Part shown: positions 9,088 to 18,873 of the stretch, in pieces
How the letters are laid out: every line of letters starts with the position of its first letter
Numbering within the stretch: position 1 is the first letter of the stretch
Assembly: GCA_038205115.1 (NCBI GenBank)
Contig: JBBRCE010000020.1
Coordinates: 19,033-83,032, forward strand
DNA length: 64,000 bases
Origin: JBBRCE01 sp038205115
Lineage (GTDB): Bacteria; Planctomycetota; Planctomycetia; Pirellulales; JBBRCE01
Direction of reading: 5' to 3'
The notes under the pieces: generated by a model
What the model was told of the DNA's origin: nothing
The model's input: only the letters and a program-made list of their open reading frames with translations
Database searches by the model: none
Program-made: the position numbers and the translations under genes

Positions 9088-9535
9088 AAAAAACTCCTCG
9101 TGCTGGGCAGAATTGATGGGACGACGCCGACGGCCCATTCGTCGGCGACATCGCTGAAGTGGCAGCGAACGCGATGCGATGGAAATCTTCCCATTGCGGA
9201 CGCTATCCGCCTGATGATCGAGGCCGGACGCCGGGCGATGTTGCTGCAAATATTGCCCACGGCCCCTAGTTTAACAGACAGCGGTGAGCCGTTAGCTTAA
9301 TGTTTCGCCGTTCGACCGCAAGTCAATCGCACCGCCTGCAACCGAAATTGTCCAGTTTTTTTCTGACCGTCAGCGGCAGGCAACCGGCCCGTCGAAAGAA
9401 AAACGTCACCGCAACGGCGGTCGGACAAACTGTCCCAATGCTTTGTCTCAAGCGCTGAGTTTGCCATCGGAGCGCAAAAAAGCACGCGTCGGACTGATCC
9501 GACGCGTGCTGGTTAACGAGAGAACTTGTCGGCGA
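9088..9535. other. Intergenic region with sigma-gene terminator
   Basis: About 450 bases between the sigma factor stop and the repeat-protein start. It holds a strong hairpin at 9475-9510 and presumably the promoter of the repeat-protein gene. No credible coding frame is seen. Confidence 0.5.
9475..9510 (-). terminator. Intrinsic terminator of the sigma factor gene
   Basis: A perfect 13-base stem (AGCACGCGTCGGA at 9481-9493 and its complement at 9498-9510) with a 4-base loop, followed on the minus strand by a run of six T. It lies 25 bases after the stop codon of the sigma factor gene. Confidence 0.85.
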
Positions 9536-11221
9536 TTACAAGCCGGGGATATCGATTTTTTCTTCGGTTGCCGCCTGTCGCAGTTTGCTCAATGCGCGAG
9601 CTTCAATCTGACGTACGCGTTCTTTGGTTACGCCCATCTCTTCGCCAACTTCTTTCAGCGTCCGCGGCTCGTGGCCACGTTCTAGCCCAAATCGGCTGCG
9701 AATGATTTTTTGCTCACGTTCGTCCAAACGGTTCAGAATCTTACCAATCTGCACCTCACGGGTGGCTTGGGCACTTTCTTGCTCGTACTGATCCGTGCGT
9801 GCATCTTCAGTCGCCGAGAAGGCTTCCACTTGGCTGGTCCGGAAACGGTCGCGGTGGCGATGTTCATCCGGGATGGTGCGAGCGAAGTTCTTCATGATCG
9901 CCCAACTCGCGTAGGTACTGAACTTATTGCCGCGGGCGTAATCGAATTTTTCCGCAGCCCGAATCAGCGAGACATTGCCGTCACTCACCAACTCGAAGAA
10001 ATTATCCGCCGGTCCAACGTGTCGCTTGGCGATCGAAACCACCAACCGCAAGTTGGCCCTCACGATTTGATTTTTGAGGACGACGGCCTGATCGTACAAG
10101 CGTTCGATTTCGTCCATCACTGAGCCCCGAGCTTGCAAGGGATCGAGCGCTTCGCGGAGCTTGCTGGCACGGTATTTGACGAAATTGAACTGACGAAACA
10201 GATGCGCTTCTTGTTCACGGTTGAGCAGCGGCACTTCGTAGAGGCTGGCCAGATACGAAGGCAAGCCCGCTGGCAGCCGCGGCTTTTTCTGCGCGTCTTC
10301 CGACGCGGGCATCGCTTTCATGATCGAATTTTCGATCGCGTTGCGGCCGAAGATCGGGTTGGTAATGTAGTCCAGCGGCAATTCCAAGATTCGCTGCGCT
10401 CGCATCTCGTTGAGGATGCGATAGACGCTGGTCTTGGTGCGGCAATGGCGCTTGGCCAAAACTTCGACCGACGTGCCACGACGAAACTGTTGGTAGATCT
10501 TCTTCTTGGCCTCGTCCGTCAACGGACCACTGGCATCTGGAAAAATTGCGAATTCCGGGTGGTCTTGGTCGAACTGCTTGAGAGTGTAACGAATGGTTTC
10601 AATGCTGCGGCCCATCTTCTCCGCAATCCGCCGAGTGATCTCGGCAGGGCAGCCGTCAGCTTGCGCTAAACGACGAGCGCGGTCGATAATTTCGTTGCGA
10701 TCTTCGTCCGTGAGCTGTGTGAAGCGAGTGCCGCGTTTCACCCGCTCTTCGTTTTCATGCACGAAACGATTCACCGAACTTTCCAAGAATCCGACACGCT
10801 TGCGGCCGTCGAACAAAAAGCGGCGACTCACCAAGCCCTGCTGACGCCAGCGGGCAATCGTCTTAGTGGAGACGCGCAACGACTTGCTCAACTCTTCGAC
10901 AGTCAGTACTTTTTCGCCAGCATGCTCGGCAGGCACATCCGCAGCGTCCGAAAGATCTTCGACGAACAACCGCAGGTCGTGGCTGGCTTCTTCACCGCTC
11001 AGCTTAGCCGGAGGTGCCGAATCAGGGCGAAAATCGGTGATGCGAAAAAACAGATATTCGTAGGTATAAGTACGAGCCGGGTCGATCTCGGTCAGCAGCT
11101 TTTCTGCCCGATCGACCTGCTCGAGTTTCTTTTCGCGAGGGGTAAAACGAATCTGCTGGTCGCGCAGTTCTTGCATCATCGGGTTGGAATAATCTGCGTG
11201 CATAAAATCCTCATACTGCAT
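9536..11221 (-). CDS. Sigma-70 family sigma factor with extra N-terminal HTH modules
   Basis: A 561-residue sigma factor. Residues 105-155 resemble a MerR/excisionase helix-turn-helix (LTVEELSKSLRVSTKTIARW), 170-217 and 233-278 form two further HTH-like segments (AKRHCRTKTSVYRILNEM), and region 1.2 begins near YEVPLLNREQE (328-338). Region 2 is clear (NLRLVVSIAKRH, DGNVSLIRAAEKFDYARGNKFSTYASWAI, 390-442), as is region 4 (LKEVGEEMGVTKERVRQIEARALSKLR, 522-548). It ends in a strong terminator. Start choice is uncertain: ATG at 11221 has no good ribosome site, whereas ATG at 11203 follows GAGGA by four bases. Its regulon is unknown. The gene is divergent from the secreted protein at 11747. Confidence 0.88.
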   Translation of the reverse strand: MQYEDFMHADYSNPMMQELRDQQIRFTPREKKLEQVDRAEKLLTEIDPARTYTYEYLFFRITDFRPDSAPPAKLSGEEASHDLRLFVEDLSDAADVPAEHAGEKVLTVEELSKSLRVSTKTIARWRQQGLVSRRFLFDGRKRVGFLESSVNRFVHENEERVKRGTRFTQLTDEDRNEIIDRARRLAQADGCPAEITRRIAEKMGRSIETIRYTLKQFDQDHPEFAIFPDASGPLTDEAKKKIYQQFRRGTSVEVLAKRHCRTKTSVYRILNEMRAQRILELPLDYITNPIFGRNAIENSIMKAMPASEDAQKKPRLPAGLPSYLASLYEVPLLNREQEAHLFRQFNFVKYRASKLREALDPLQARGSVMDEIERLYDQAVVLKNQIVRANLRLVVSIAKRHVGPADNFFELVSDGNVSLIRAAEKFDYARGNKFSTYASWAIMKNFARTIPDEHRHRDRFRTSQVEAFSATEDARTDQYEQESAQATREVQIGKILNRLDEREQKIIRSRFGLERGHEPRTLKEVGEEMGVTKERVRQIEARALSKLRQAATEEKIDIPGL

Positions 11222-11746
11222 TGCGGTCGCGCGTTTTTCCCTGCGATCCCATCGCACGCATGACCAATCGTCCCTTGTTTCGCCGGCTTCTCCTACCGGG
11301 CGCGTCCGGACACCCCGGACGCAATTTGTCATTCACCTTCTCAATCAACATCCAGTGCAAACCAAATTCCAAACCAACGCTTGTCCGTCAACCTGCGGTA
11401 AGTGTCTATCTCGAATTCCGCTCACCAACAGTCTGTACGGATTTAAGTCAAAAAAGATCAGCTAAAGTTCGCGTATAAATCGAAACCGAACCGTTTACTT
11501 GCAACCAATTTCCAGCTAGCAAACGTTTCTAAACTTTTAGGGGGCAACGGATTACCAATATAAGACATTCTGTCGCATTTCGGGACACTGCCAAAACGGC
11601 AAGCCAAATTTTGCCACACAAGCCGCCTGCCAAACTGTACCGCAAATTCGGCTCAACTATCACCGCCAAACTGACCGAAAATACTAATTGGACGTAGATG
11701 CAAGTACTTGCTGCTGTTCAACTTTAGTTGCAAACCAGAGTCGCAC
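11222..11746. other. AT-rich divergent intergenic region
   Basis: About 525 bases between divergently transcribed genes, clearly more AT-rich than the neighbouring coding sequence, especially 11400-11710. It must carry both promoters and the long leader of at least one gene. I could not pick out a convincing -35/-10 pair, a riboswitch or a small gene. Confidence 0.4.
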
Positions 11747-13132
11747 ATGTTCCAAAATTTGCGGTTTTCGGCAGTCGTTCAGGGCTTGTCATTCGCGGCC
11801 TGTCTGGCGTATGCAGCTCAGGCTGCTAAGGCAAGTGATACCATCAACTTGCAAACCGGATGCCATATCGGCGACTCCGCCCACGTGGATGTTTCGCTGG
11901 AAGTCGGAGGCGACCTGAAGGTCAAGCAGGCATCGGGCATTGGCACTGTTCCCACCAAGGTGATGGCCCGCGTCCGCTACGACGAGCAGCTGCTGAAGCT
12001 GGGCGATGGCGAAAAGAAATTGCGTCAATCGCTGCGGCGTTACGAGCAGGCCGATGCCAATCTCACGATCAATACGCAAACGTTGTCGCCCAAATTGCGC
12101 GACGACCGCAAGCTGATTGGCATGAACTTGCTCGGCAATCAGCAGCAAGCGTTCAGCCCTGAAGGCCCGCTGACTCGCGACGAAATCGATGTAATCGACA
12201 TGCCGGCGAATAGCCTGGTGGTGGATCTGCTGCTGCCCGGCAAAGCGGTGTCTGAAGGCGAAAGTTGGTCGCACAGTGGGCAAACGCTGGCGATGTTGCT
12301 CGGCTTGGACGCCGTCGACCGGGCGGAAGTGACCAGCACGCTAGAAAAAATTACGCCCGAGGGCGGACGTCTACGCATCGATGGCACGCTGACCGGCGCC
12401 ATTGGCGGTGTATCGACGGAGATCGAACTCAAGGGCAAGTACTTGTTCGATAGTCGCCACAAACGCGTGACGGCCATGCTGTTGGCCATCCAAGAAAAGC
12501 GAGCGATTGGTCATGCCGGTCCAGGGTTGGATATCGTTGCTAAACTGAAGATGCAAATCGAGCCCGCCAAGGGCGAGAGCAAGTCGTTGGCGTCCAAATT
12601 GCCGGCCGACGCGCTTGATCCCAAGAGCGCCATGACCGGCGTGCTGTGGGAATCGAAAGTCGGTGGTTACCGGCTGACTCACGACCGACGCTGGTTTGTG
12701 CTCAACGAAGCCGAAGGCGTAGCAGTCTTCCGTTATGTCGAACGCGGCGAACTGGTGGCCCAGTGTAACGTCAGCGCGATGAAAACGTTTGCTGCCGGCG
12801 AAACCCTGACGTTGGACGGCTTTCAAAACGACGTCAAATTGGCGCTTGGCAAGAATTTTTCCGAATTTGCCTCGGCGACGGAATCCGACACCGACACCGG
12901 TTTGCACATGCTGCGTGTCGCGGCGGTGGGTGCCGTGGATCAACTGCCCATCCAGTGGATCTACTACCACGTTTCGGATCGCGATGGCCGTCGGGTGGTC
13001 TTTGCGGTGACCCTGGAATCCAGTTTGATTGGACAATTCGCCGATAGCGACCGCGCTTTCGCCGCGAGCCTGGAGATTCGGCCGATCGAAGAATTAGCGT
13101 CCAAGCCAACAACCACGGCGACCAAAAAGTAA
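11747..13132 (+). CDS. Secreted protein of unknown function
   Basis: A 461-residue exported protein. The ATG at 11747 begins directly before a signal peptide (hydrophobic run then AAQAAKAS). The rest alternates charged and beta-prone stretches with no motif I recognise. A central part (SLVVDLLLPGKAVSEGESW, followed by a GAIGGVSTEIELKGKYLFD segment) resembles the layout of planctomycete secreted proteins annotated only as hypothetical. No transmembrane segment is seen after the signal, and one cysteine sits shortly after it (TGCHIG). It is divergent from the sigma factor and convergent with the DUF374 gene. Function cannot be assigned. Confidence 0.75.
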   Translation: MFQNLRFSAVVQGLSFAACLAYAAQAAKASDTINLQTGCHIGDSAHVDVSLEVGGDLKVKQASGIGTVPTKVMARVRYDEQLLKLGDGEKKLRQSLRRYEQADANLTINTQTLSPKLRDDRKLIGMNLLGNQQQAFSPEGPLTRDEIDVIDMPANSLVVDLLLPGKAVSEGESWSHSGQTLAMLLGLDAVDRAEVTSTLEKITPEGGRLRIDGTLTGAIGGVSTEIELKGKYLFDSRHKRVTAMLLAIQEKRAIGHAGPGLDIVAKLKMQIEPAKGESKSLASKLPADALDPKSAMTGVLWESKVGGYRLTHDRRWFVLNEAEGVAVFRYVERGELVAQCNVSAMKTFAAGETLTLDGFQNDVKLALGKNFSEFASATESDTDTGLHMLRVAAVGAVDQLPIQWIYYHVSDRDGRRVVFAVTLESSLIGQFADSDRAFAASLEIRPIEELASKPTTTATKK

Positions 13133-13161
13133 TCGCAATCGCGGCCTATGACTGGTGCGAC

Positions 13162-13971
13162 TCAGGCGTCAGCGGTTGTCAGCGGCGCCGTCTGCGGCGG
13201 ACGTGCAAATGCCGCGGCGTGCGGCGCGGCAATTCCGTGCGGTCGGTGTAATCGTAACGGCAAGCTCAGGGCATGTTGCGAGCGCATCGTGCGCTGATCG
13301 ATTTTTGGCGTGCCTGCTTCGGCCCAGGCTTCGGCCTCGCTGGTCAGCCGGTTCAGCAGCTGTTCGGCCTGCAAGCGATAATGTTCCAGGCCGTCGCGAT
13401 CCAAATTGGGCGGAATCGTGATTGCCGGGCTCCAAACCGAGCGTCCGCGTGAGCCAGGCCGCGGAATGGCAAATCGATCCCAGCTGTTGATTCGCCAAGG
13501 GCGATCGTAACCGTAGCCCATCAGCACCAGTGGCATTCGCAGCTTTGACGACAGATAAATGGGGCCTTGCCCCATCACGCGGCGCGGCCCTCGCGGGCCA
13601 TCGCAACCCCAGGCCAGATTCGACTCTTTGCTAAGCCGGATCAATTGACGCAGAGCTTGCGTGGCACCTTGAAAGGTGGAACCGCGAACGTGGCGGAAGC
13701 CCAAGTGGTGCGAGGCGCGAGCGAGGATGTCGGCATCGCGGTGCTGGCTCAGCAAGATCGATGTATTACAATTGCCGCGCAGAGTGATCGGAAAAGCGAT
13801 GTACTCGTGCCAAAATACAAACAGCTTATGGCCGCTGTAATCGGCACCGGCCGGATCGACGATCGGATCGTAGTACGCCACCTTGCAATCGATGGTCGAC
13901 ATCCAGCGGCGCAACAGCGAGGCTGCCGTTAGTCCGGCCAAGCCATTTAACCATTGAGATTTGATTTTCAT
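13162..13971 (-). CDS. DUF374-type lysophospholipid acyltransferase
   Basis: A 269-residue protein related to the DUF374 group of the LPLAT acyltransferase superfamily. Visible family marks are FVFWHEYIAFP near residue 55, LLSQHRDADILARA, GSTFQGATQALRQL, and LAWGCDGPRGPRR with the conserved DGPRGP. These proteins are thought to acylate lipid A-like or phospholipid acceptors at the inner membrane; the exact acceptor is not known. The ATG at 13971 has a strong GGAGG site seven bases upstream, so the longer frame was rejected. It lies 56 bases downstream of dapF in the same direction and may be co-transcribed. The C-terminal tail is arginine/alanine-rich. Confidence 0.85.
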   Translation of the reverse strand: MKIKSQWLNGLAGLTAASLLRRWMSTIDCKVAYYDPIVDPAGADYSGHKLFVFWHEYIAFPITLRGNCNTSILLSQHRDADILARASHHLGFRHVRGSTFQGATQALRQLIRLSKESNLAWGCDGPRGPRRVMGQGPIYLSSKLRMPLVLMGYGYDRPWRINSWDRFAIPRPGSRGRSVWSPAITIPPNLDRDGLEHYRLQAEQLLNRLTSEAEAWAEAGTPKIDQRTMRSQHALSLPLRLHRPHGIAAPHAAAFARPPQTAPLTTADA

Positions 13972-14027
13972 ATTCAGGCCTCCTTGCCTGCGGATGTCGC
14001 GATTATCCACTGCGGGGCGATGCACGC

Positions 14028-14930
14028 CTAGGCCAGTTTAAAGCCCAGGCTGGCCGGTTGAGGCGGATGCCATTCGCCGTGAAAGACTTCAACCGCAGGG
14101 CCCGTCATATAGACTGGGCCAGTTTCGGACCACTCAAGAATTAAATCTCCGCCGGGCAGATGCGCCAAAATCTTACGGCGATTTCGCTTGGTCAGCAGGC
14201 CCGCCACGCATACGGCGCTGGCGCCCGTGCCGCATGCCAGGGTGATGCCGCTGCCTCGTTCCCAGGTGCGCATGGTGACTTCATCCGGCGATTGGACCTG
14301 CACAAAGTGGACGTTAATTCGCTGCGGAAACACGGCCGCCCGCTCGATCTGCGGTCCAATGCTTTCTAGCGGAATCGATTTCACGTCGCGGCAATACATG
14401 ACCAGATGCGGATTGCCCATCGAGACGCAGGTTAGTCCGGGTTCAAGTCCGCAGTGCCGGGCCCAATCGGCGTCGAGATTGACAACCTCGCGTGGCGCGG
14501 GCAGATCGACAATTCGCTCGCCCGGCAACGTGGTGGGAATTTGACTGGCGGCGAGGATTGGCTCGCCCATATCCACGCGGGCGCGGACGGCCTTGCCGTG
14601 TTCGACGTCCAGTTTGAGTGTCCGCACGCCACGACCGGTTTCAATTTGCAGCGACGTGGTTGGCTTGATGCCGTGATCGTGTACGAATTTGCCCACGCAG
14701 CGAATGGCGTTGCCGCACATTTCTGCCTCGGAACCGTCGTTGTTGAACATCCGCATCCGCGCATCGGCGGAGTTCGAGGGGCCAATCACCACCAAGCCGT
14801 CGCCGCCCACGCCAAAGTGGCGATCGGAAATTTGCCGAGCCAATTCCGGCAGGTCGTAAGGCAGCGACTGCTCGAACGCATTGACGTACACGTAGTCGTT
14901 ACCGGCGCCCTGCATCTTCGTAAAACGCAT
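14028..14930 (-). CDS. dapF: Diaminopimelate epimerase
   Basis: A 300-residue cofactor-independent epimerase converting LL- to meso-diaminopimelate for lysine and peptidoglycan synthesis in the cytoplasm. Both catalytic cysteines are present: C72 in MCGNAIRC and C233 in ACGTGASA. The N-terminal MQGAGNDYVYVN and the GGDGLV segment are typical. MCGNAIRC has Ala where MCGNGxRC is more usual, which is a tolerated variant. Length fits the family (270-300). The gene agrees with planctomycetes making DAP-type peptidoglycan or at least lysine. The DUF374 acyltransferase follows 56 bases later. Confidence 0.97.
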   Translation of the reverse strand: MRFTKMQGAGNDYVYVNAFEQSLPYDLPELARQISDRHFGVGGDGLVVIGPSNSADARMRMFNNDGSEAEMCGNAIRCVGKFVHDHGIKPTTSLQIETGRGVRTLKLDVEHGKAVRARVDMGEPILAASQIPTTLPGERIVDLPAPREVVNLDADWARHCGLEPGLTCVSMGNPHLVMYCRDVKSIPLESIGPQIERAAVFPQRINVHFVQVQSPDEVTMRTWERGSGITLACGTGASAVCVAGLLTKRNRRKILAHLPGGDLILEWSETGPVYMTGPAVEVFHGEWHPPQPASLGFKLA

Positions 14931-15022
14931 GAAAAACTCGATCTTGTCTCAAACTGGTCGCGGAAATTCTTTCGAACGCAGTCAATCTTAGGCGCGACTG
15001 TCGGTTTGGGCAAACAACGATT

Positions 15023-15352
15023 TCAACCGACTAAGTCCAGCGAATTGCCAGAAGCGCCGCTGGCGTCTTTGCTGAGCGGCATGTCGGCGCTCGCCAATTC
15101 ATCGGCGGCGGTTGCCTTGGCCTGGCGTTTGGTATCTTCCCAGAGTTTGCGGCCGTCGGCGTCGCGCTCTTCGGTTTCGTGGTTTTCGCCGTCGGTCTTG
15201 CCGATGCCGGCCGACGCCTCGGCGCTGGCAGCGGCGTCGACGAGCCGTTGATGACTGACCGCGTTGGTGGCCGCTTGCTGCTCCGAGCCTTTGACTTGTG
15301 CCAGTGGCGTGGCGGCGACGCTGCCCAAGATTCCGAATGATCCGATGGACAT
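15023..15352 (-). CDS. Small hydrophilic protein of unknown function
   Basis: A 109-residue protein without a signal peptide or membrane segment. It begins MSIGSFGILGSVAATPLAQ, then becomes alanine-, glutamate- and lysine-rich with a charged middle (ENHETEERDADGRKLWEDT). The start at 15352 is an ATG; a GTG three codons earlier is an alternative. The opening resembles short planctomycete proteins of unknown role often found beside cell-envelope genes. It lies between dapF and the AsmA-like gene, all on the minus strand. Codon use matches its neighbours, which supports it being translated. Confidence 0.6.
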   Translation of the reverse strand: MSIGSFGILGSVAATPLAQVKGSEQQAATNAVSHQRLVDAAASAEASAGIGKTDGENHETEERDADGRKLWEDTKRQAKATAADELASADMPLSKDASGASGNSLDLVG

Positions 15353-15450
15353 ATCAGGCACTCGCTACAAGGTATTGCGTATGACGGAAGCAGGAGTTCG
15401 ATTTGCCGAAAACGGCCAGGACATCATTTGACTCGGTGGCATCGCAGCGA

Positions 15451-18400
15451 TCATTGCCGGGCGGCACGCGGATCAGTCACCGCGGCGCGGCCTTCAACCG
15501 GCGGCAGCGGTGTCACGCCTTCGCCTTGCAGTGCCTGGAGCGCCTGATTGATGGTCGGTAGCACCTCGGTACTAGTTTTGGGATTTGAAAGCGTGCCATC
15601 GATATGGATCAGCAAGATTTGCTTACTCGCCTGGCCGAGCACTGTTTTGACGATCGGAATTTGAAACTCGGGGCGACCGACCATGCTATGGAAGGCTAGC
15701 TTAATTTCTCCGTCGATGCCGAGTTCGCCTTTGCCGAGCAAACTGATGGCGTCGCCGGCCATGACGATGCGGTCGAAGTACATGTGTTCGCCATCGATGC
15801 GAAAATCCATGTCGCTGGAAACAAAGGCGGTGCTGTCCGGGGTGCGGACGCTCAGAATTTTCAGTAGCGCCACCATCAGCGGTAGTTCGTAAATATCGGC
15901 TTGGCGGAGATGGATCGCTCCGCCGCCCAGCAGGGTATGCACGCCCGCGCTGGTGCCGCTCAGCTCGACGGTCGCCAGCACCTTGCCTTTGAGTTTTTGT
16001 TTACCGGGCACGCTTTCGCCGGCGAACTTTTCCAGGTCGGCGTCCGACAACGTGGCGCGGACGGAAAAACGCGGCGTGGTTTGCAAAGTCACCGTGCCAT
16101 CGGCCAGCAGCACGCCGCCGTAAAACTTGCCTGTGACGCGACGCGAGCCGCGCCCAAACGCTTTTTGTTCGGCCTCGACGCCGAGCAGCACGCGCTGGTC
16201 GTCGAACCAAAGGGGACCGCGAACTTCAGTGAGTTGCAAGTCGCGATAGGTCAGCGAATCGACGGCCAATTCGCCGCGCGATTGACTTTTGAGTCCGTCG
16301 CTACTGCCCACCAAACGAACGCCACCGAAGATGTTGTCGATCTTGACGCTACCGCAGTTCACACTGCCTTGCTGCATATCAAGTTGCAAATCCCAATTGG
16401 CGCTGGGTGGCAGTTCCGGCTTTGCGCTGCCGGTAAACGTCACGTCGCCGCGCAGATTCAACGGGCCAGTGGGCGCCAACTCGGTGACGGCCTTGCGGAG
16501 TTTGGGCGGCAACGCGGCGATCAAGTCGCGATCGGCTTTCAGCCGGTCGACCGAGAGACGTTTTAATTGCAACTGCCAGCCGCCTTCAGGCAGGATATCG
16601 CAAGCGCCCGCGGTGGAAATCGTGGTGCGGTCATGAACGGCCCGCATTTTTTCGAACTGCACGTGGCCTTGGTGATAGTCCAACGCGCCCTGCAGTTTTT
16701 CCAAGCGATACGGAAAGCAACGCGGTTCGATATAGGTGGAATCGCCAACCGGCTCTACGTGCAACGTCAGATCAACTTTTTTTTGCGAATTCAAATAGCT
16801 GACGTCGGCATTGAGGTTGATGGCACCGCGCGGTTTGATCGAATTCCAAAGTTGTTTTTCGCTGGCCGCCAGCGAATCGCGGAGTTCGTCGTCGAGTTGA
16901 ATTTCTTGTCCTTTGAAATTCAGGCGGAGTTGGCTATCGCCATCGCCAATGGGCTGGAAGTCGCCGCTGCAGGTGATCAGCCCGGTGTGGTTGTTGCCTT
17001 GCAGTCCGCTGAACGTCCAGCGTCCATTTTCGAGTTGAACGGTGCCGCGGATGTTGCCGATGGGATAGGCGAATTTGTCGTACTTGACCGCGCAGCGATT
17101 GAGCGTGATCAACAACTGTTGATTGACGCCTTCGACGTTGGGATTGTCGCGGGTGACCAGGCAGACGAAGTTGAACGTGCCATAGGGATTGAGCGCCGCG
17201 AGCACATCTCGCGACTTGCCTGGCAGTGCGGCGAGCAATGTACGATCGAACGGGATCCCATCGCCGCGGAGTTGAACGCGTCCGGTAAAATGCGGACCGG
17301 GGTGCAACAGTTCGCCGTCGATCTCCACACGCTCCGCGCCGGCAAACGCGGCCAACCGCATGCTGAGCTTGTCGTGATCGAGCAGCATTTTGCCGGTGCC
17401 GTGCTCCAAGCGATACGGAAATTTGTGGTAGCTGAACGAAGTGTCGATTAAGTTAGCGGCCACGGCCACCGGCTGCCACTTCTGGCCGTCGAATGCCAGC
17501 CGCGCGGTAATATCGATTTCGCCAGCCGGGAGAAACTTGTTCCAGGTTTCCTTCAGCGACTCGGGCAGGGCGTTGGTCCATTGCTTATTCATCTGCAAAT
17601 GTTTGCCTTCGATGAACCAGTTCATGGGGCTGGCGGGAGTCAGACCTTCGCTCTTGCCGATCAGCCGTAGCGATGTCGGACCGTTGCGAGCCGTTAATTC
17701 TTCGAGCGTAAAACCGCTGTTGTCGACCGTCAGTCGGGCATGCAAGTCGGACAGTGGATAAGGCAGTCGCGGATCCTCGAAGCGTCCGCCTGAAAGTTCC
17801 GCGCTGGCCTTGAAGACGATGGGCTGCGTGGCGCTGGGATCGCCCCAGACTTGAAAATCGATTTGCCCTTCGCCGCGAATCGGGCGCAGCGCGGGCACTG
17901 CCGCGGCAAATTCTTCGGGCAGCGCCACGAGCAGTTCGGGCGCCAAGTGAAGCGCGCTCAACGCGCCTTGCACGGCCCAACGGTGCGAAGCCGGATCGAC
18001 ACGCGCGCCGATGGCGATTCGCGCGAGATGGTCCGCACTGGCCGAACCCTGAATCTCTAGCGGTCCTTCGGTTTCGCCATTGAGGCTCGGCTGCGGCTTG
18101 ATCGTGCAGTTAATATCGCGAATGGAGTAGTTGGTGACCGGGTGTCTTGCCGGCTCGATGATTTCGATCAGACCGTTTTGAATGCAAACCGGGGCCCGCT
18201 TGCCAAACTTCGGAAACGGCAACAACTGGGCCGCGCTCCAAGTGCCATCGGCGCGGCGGGCGGCATGCACTACCGGGCGGCGAATGGTAATTTGCGTCAC
18301 CGGCGGCTCGCCGTGAGCCAGGTCGCCCAAATCGGTGGAGCAGGCCAGAAAGATTTCGTCGATGTAGGCCAACTGACCGTGCGGTCCGGCATCGCCCGGC

Positions 18401-18705
18401 ACGGAGATCGATAAGCCGCGGATTTCAATGCCTTCGCCGGCCAGCAGGCGAGCCGAGCGGACGCGAACGGTAAGATTCGGATACTTGCTGGCGAATTTCG
18501 CCTCGATCCGCGCGCGTAGCTCTTCGTCCATGCGCAAATACAAAAGCACACCGGCCACCACCCCGCCGACCAGAGTCAGCGCCAGGCATGATTTGAAGAT
18601 CGTCCAACAGCGATTGACGATGGCCGAAAAAATGACGCGGTTCCTTCCACGATAAACGCGCAATCCTTGCGCGCGATATTCAGCAACGCCGGCTCGCGGC
18701 TCCAA
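15451..18705 (-). CDS. AsmA-like giant membrane-anchored protein
   Basis: A protein of up to 1084 residues with one N-terminal transmembrane segment (FKSCLALTLVGGVVAGVLLYL) and a very long beta-rich body of repeated short strands, typical of AsmA/TamB/YhdP-like proteins. The C-terminal part (GGGAIHLRQADIYELP, DAISLLGKGELGIDGEIKL) matches the AsmA-like C-terminal domain. Such proteins form bridge-like structures thought to move phospholipids between the two membranes. The frame contains no ATG before the membrane segment: candidate starts are TTG at 18705 and TTG at 18663, the latter just before LRVYRGRNR. The exact start is therefore unsure. No permease partner is adjacent. Confidence 0.85.
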   Translation of the reverse strand: MEPRAGVAEYRAQGLRVYRGRNRVIFSAIVNRCWTIFKSCLALTLVGGVVAGVLLYLRMDEELRARIEAKFASKYPNLTVRVRSARLLAGEGIEIRGLSISVPGDAGPHGQLAYIDEIFLACSTDLGDLAHGEPPVTQITIRRPVVHAARRADGTWSAAQLLPFPKFGKRAPVCIQNGLIEIIEPARHPVTNYSIRDINCTIKPQPSLNGETEGPLEIQGSASADHLARIAIGARVDPASHRWAVQGALSALHLAPELLVALPEEFAAAVPALRPIRGEGQIDFQVWGDPSATQPIVFKASAELSGGRFEDPRLPYPLSDLHARLTVDNSGFTLEELTARNGPTSLRLIGKSEGLTPASPMNWFIEGKHLQMNKQWTNALPESLKETWNKFLPAGEIDITARLAFDGQKWQPVAVAANLIDTSFSYHKFPYRLEHGTGKMLLDHDKLSMRLAAFAGAERVEIDGELLHPGPHFTGRVQLRGDGIPFDRTLLAALPGKSRDVLAALNPYGTFNFVCLVTRDNPNVEGVNQQLLITLNRCAVKYDKFAYPIGNIRGTVQLENGRWTFSGLQGNNHTGLITCSGDFQPIGDGDSQLRLNFKGQEIQLDDELRDSLAASEKQLWNSIKPRGAINLNADVSYLNSQKKVDLTLHVEPVGDSTYIEPRCFPYRLEKLQGALDYHQGHVQFEKMRAVHDRTTISTAGACDILPEGGWQLQLKRLSVDRLKADRDLIAALPPKLRKAVTELAPTGPLNLRGDVTFTGSAKPELPPSANWDLQLDMQQGSVNCGSVKIDNIFGGVRLVGSSDGLKSQSRGELAVDSLTYRDLQLTEVRGPLWFDDQRVLLGVEAEQKAFGRGSRRVTGKFYGGVLLADGTVTLQTTPRFSVRATLSDADLEKFAGESVPGKQKLKGKVLATVELSGTSAGVHTLLGGGAIHLRQADIYELPLMVALLKILSVRTPDSTAFVSSDMDFRIDGEHMYFDRIVMAGDAISLLGKGELGIDGEIKLAFHSMVGRPEFQIPIVKTVLGQASKQILLIHIDGTLSNPKTSTEVLPTINQALQALQGEGVTPLPPVEGRAAVTDPRAARQ

Positions 18706-18873
18706 GACTCTGACTCGGACCGCGCAGCGGCATTGCGCAATTTTGGTGGCGCATCGTAGAGAGATTCGAGAAATCGAGCAAGACGGACCGTGCTAGCAGG
18801 CGACATTTGCTCGGACCATCACCGATCGCGCGGGTTGTTACTCGTCGGGGAGTGCTGGCGGCAAAGCGGTGGC

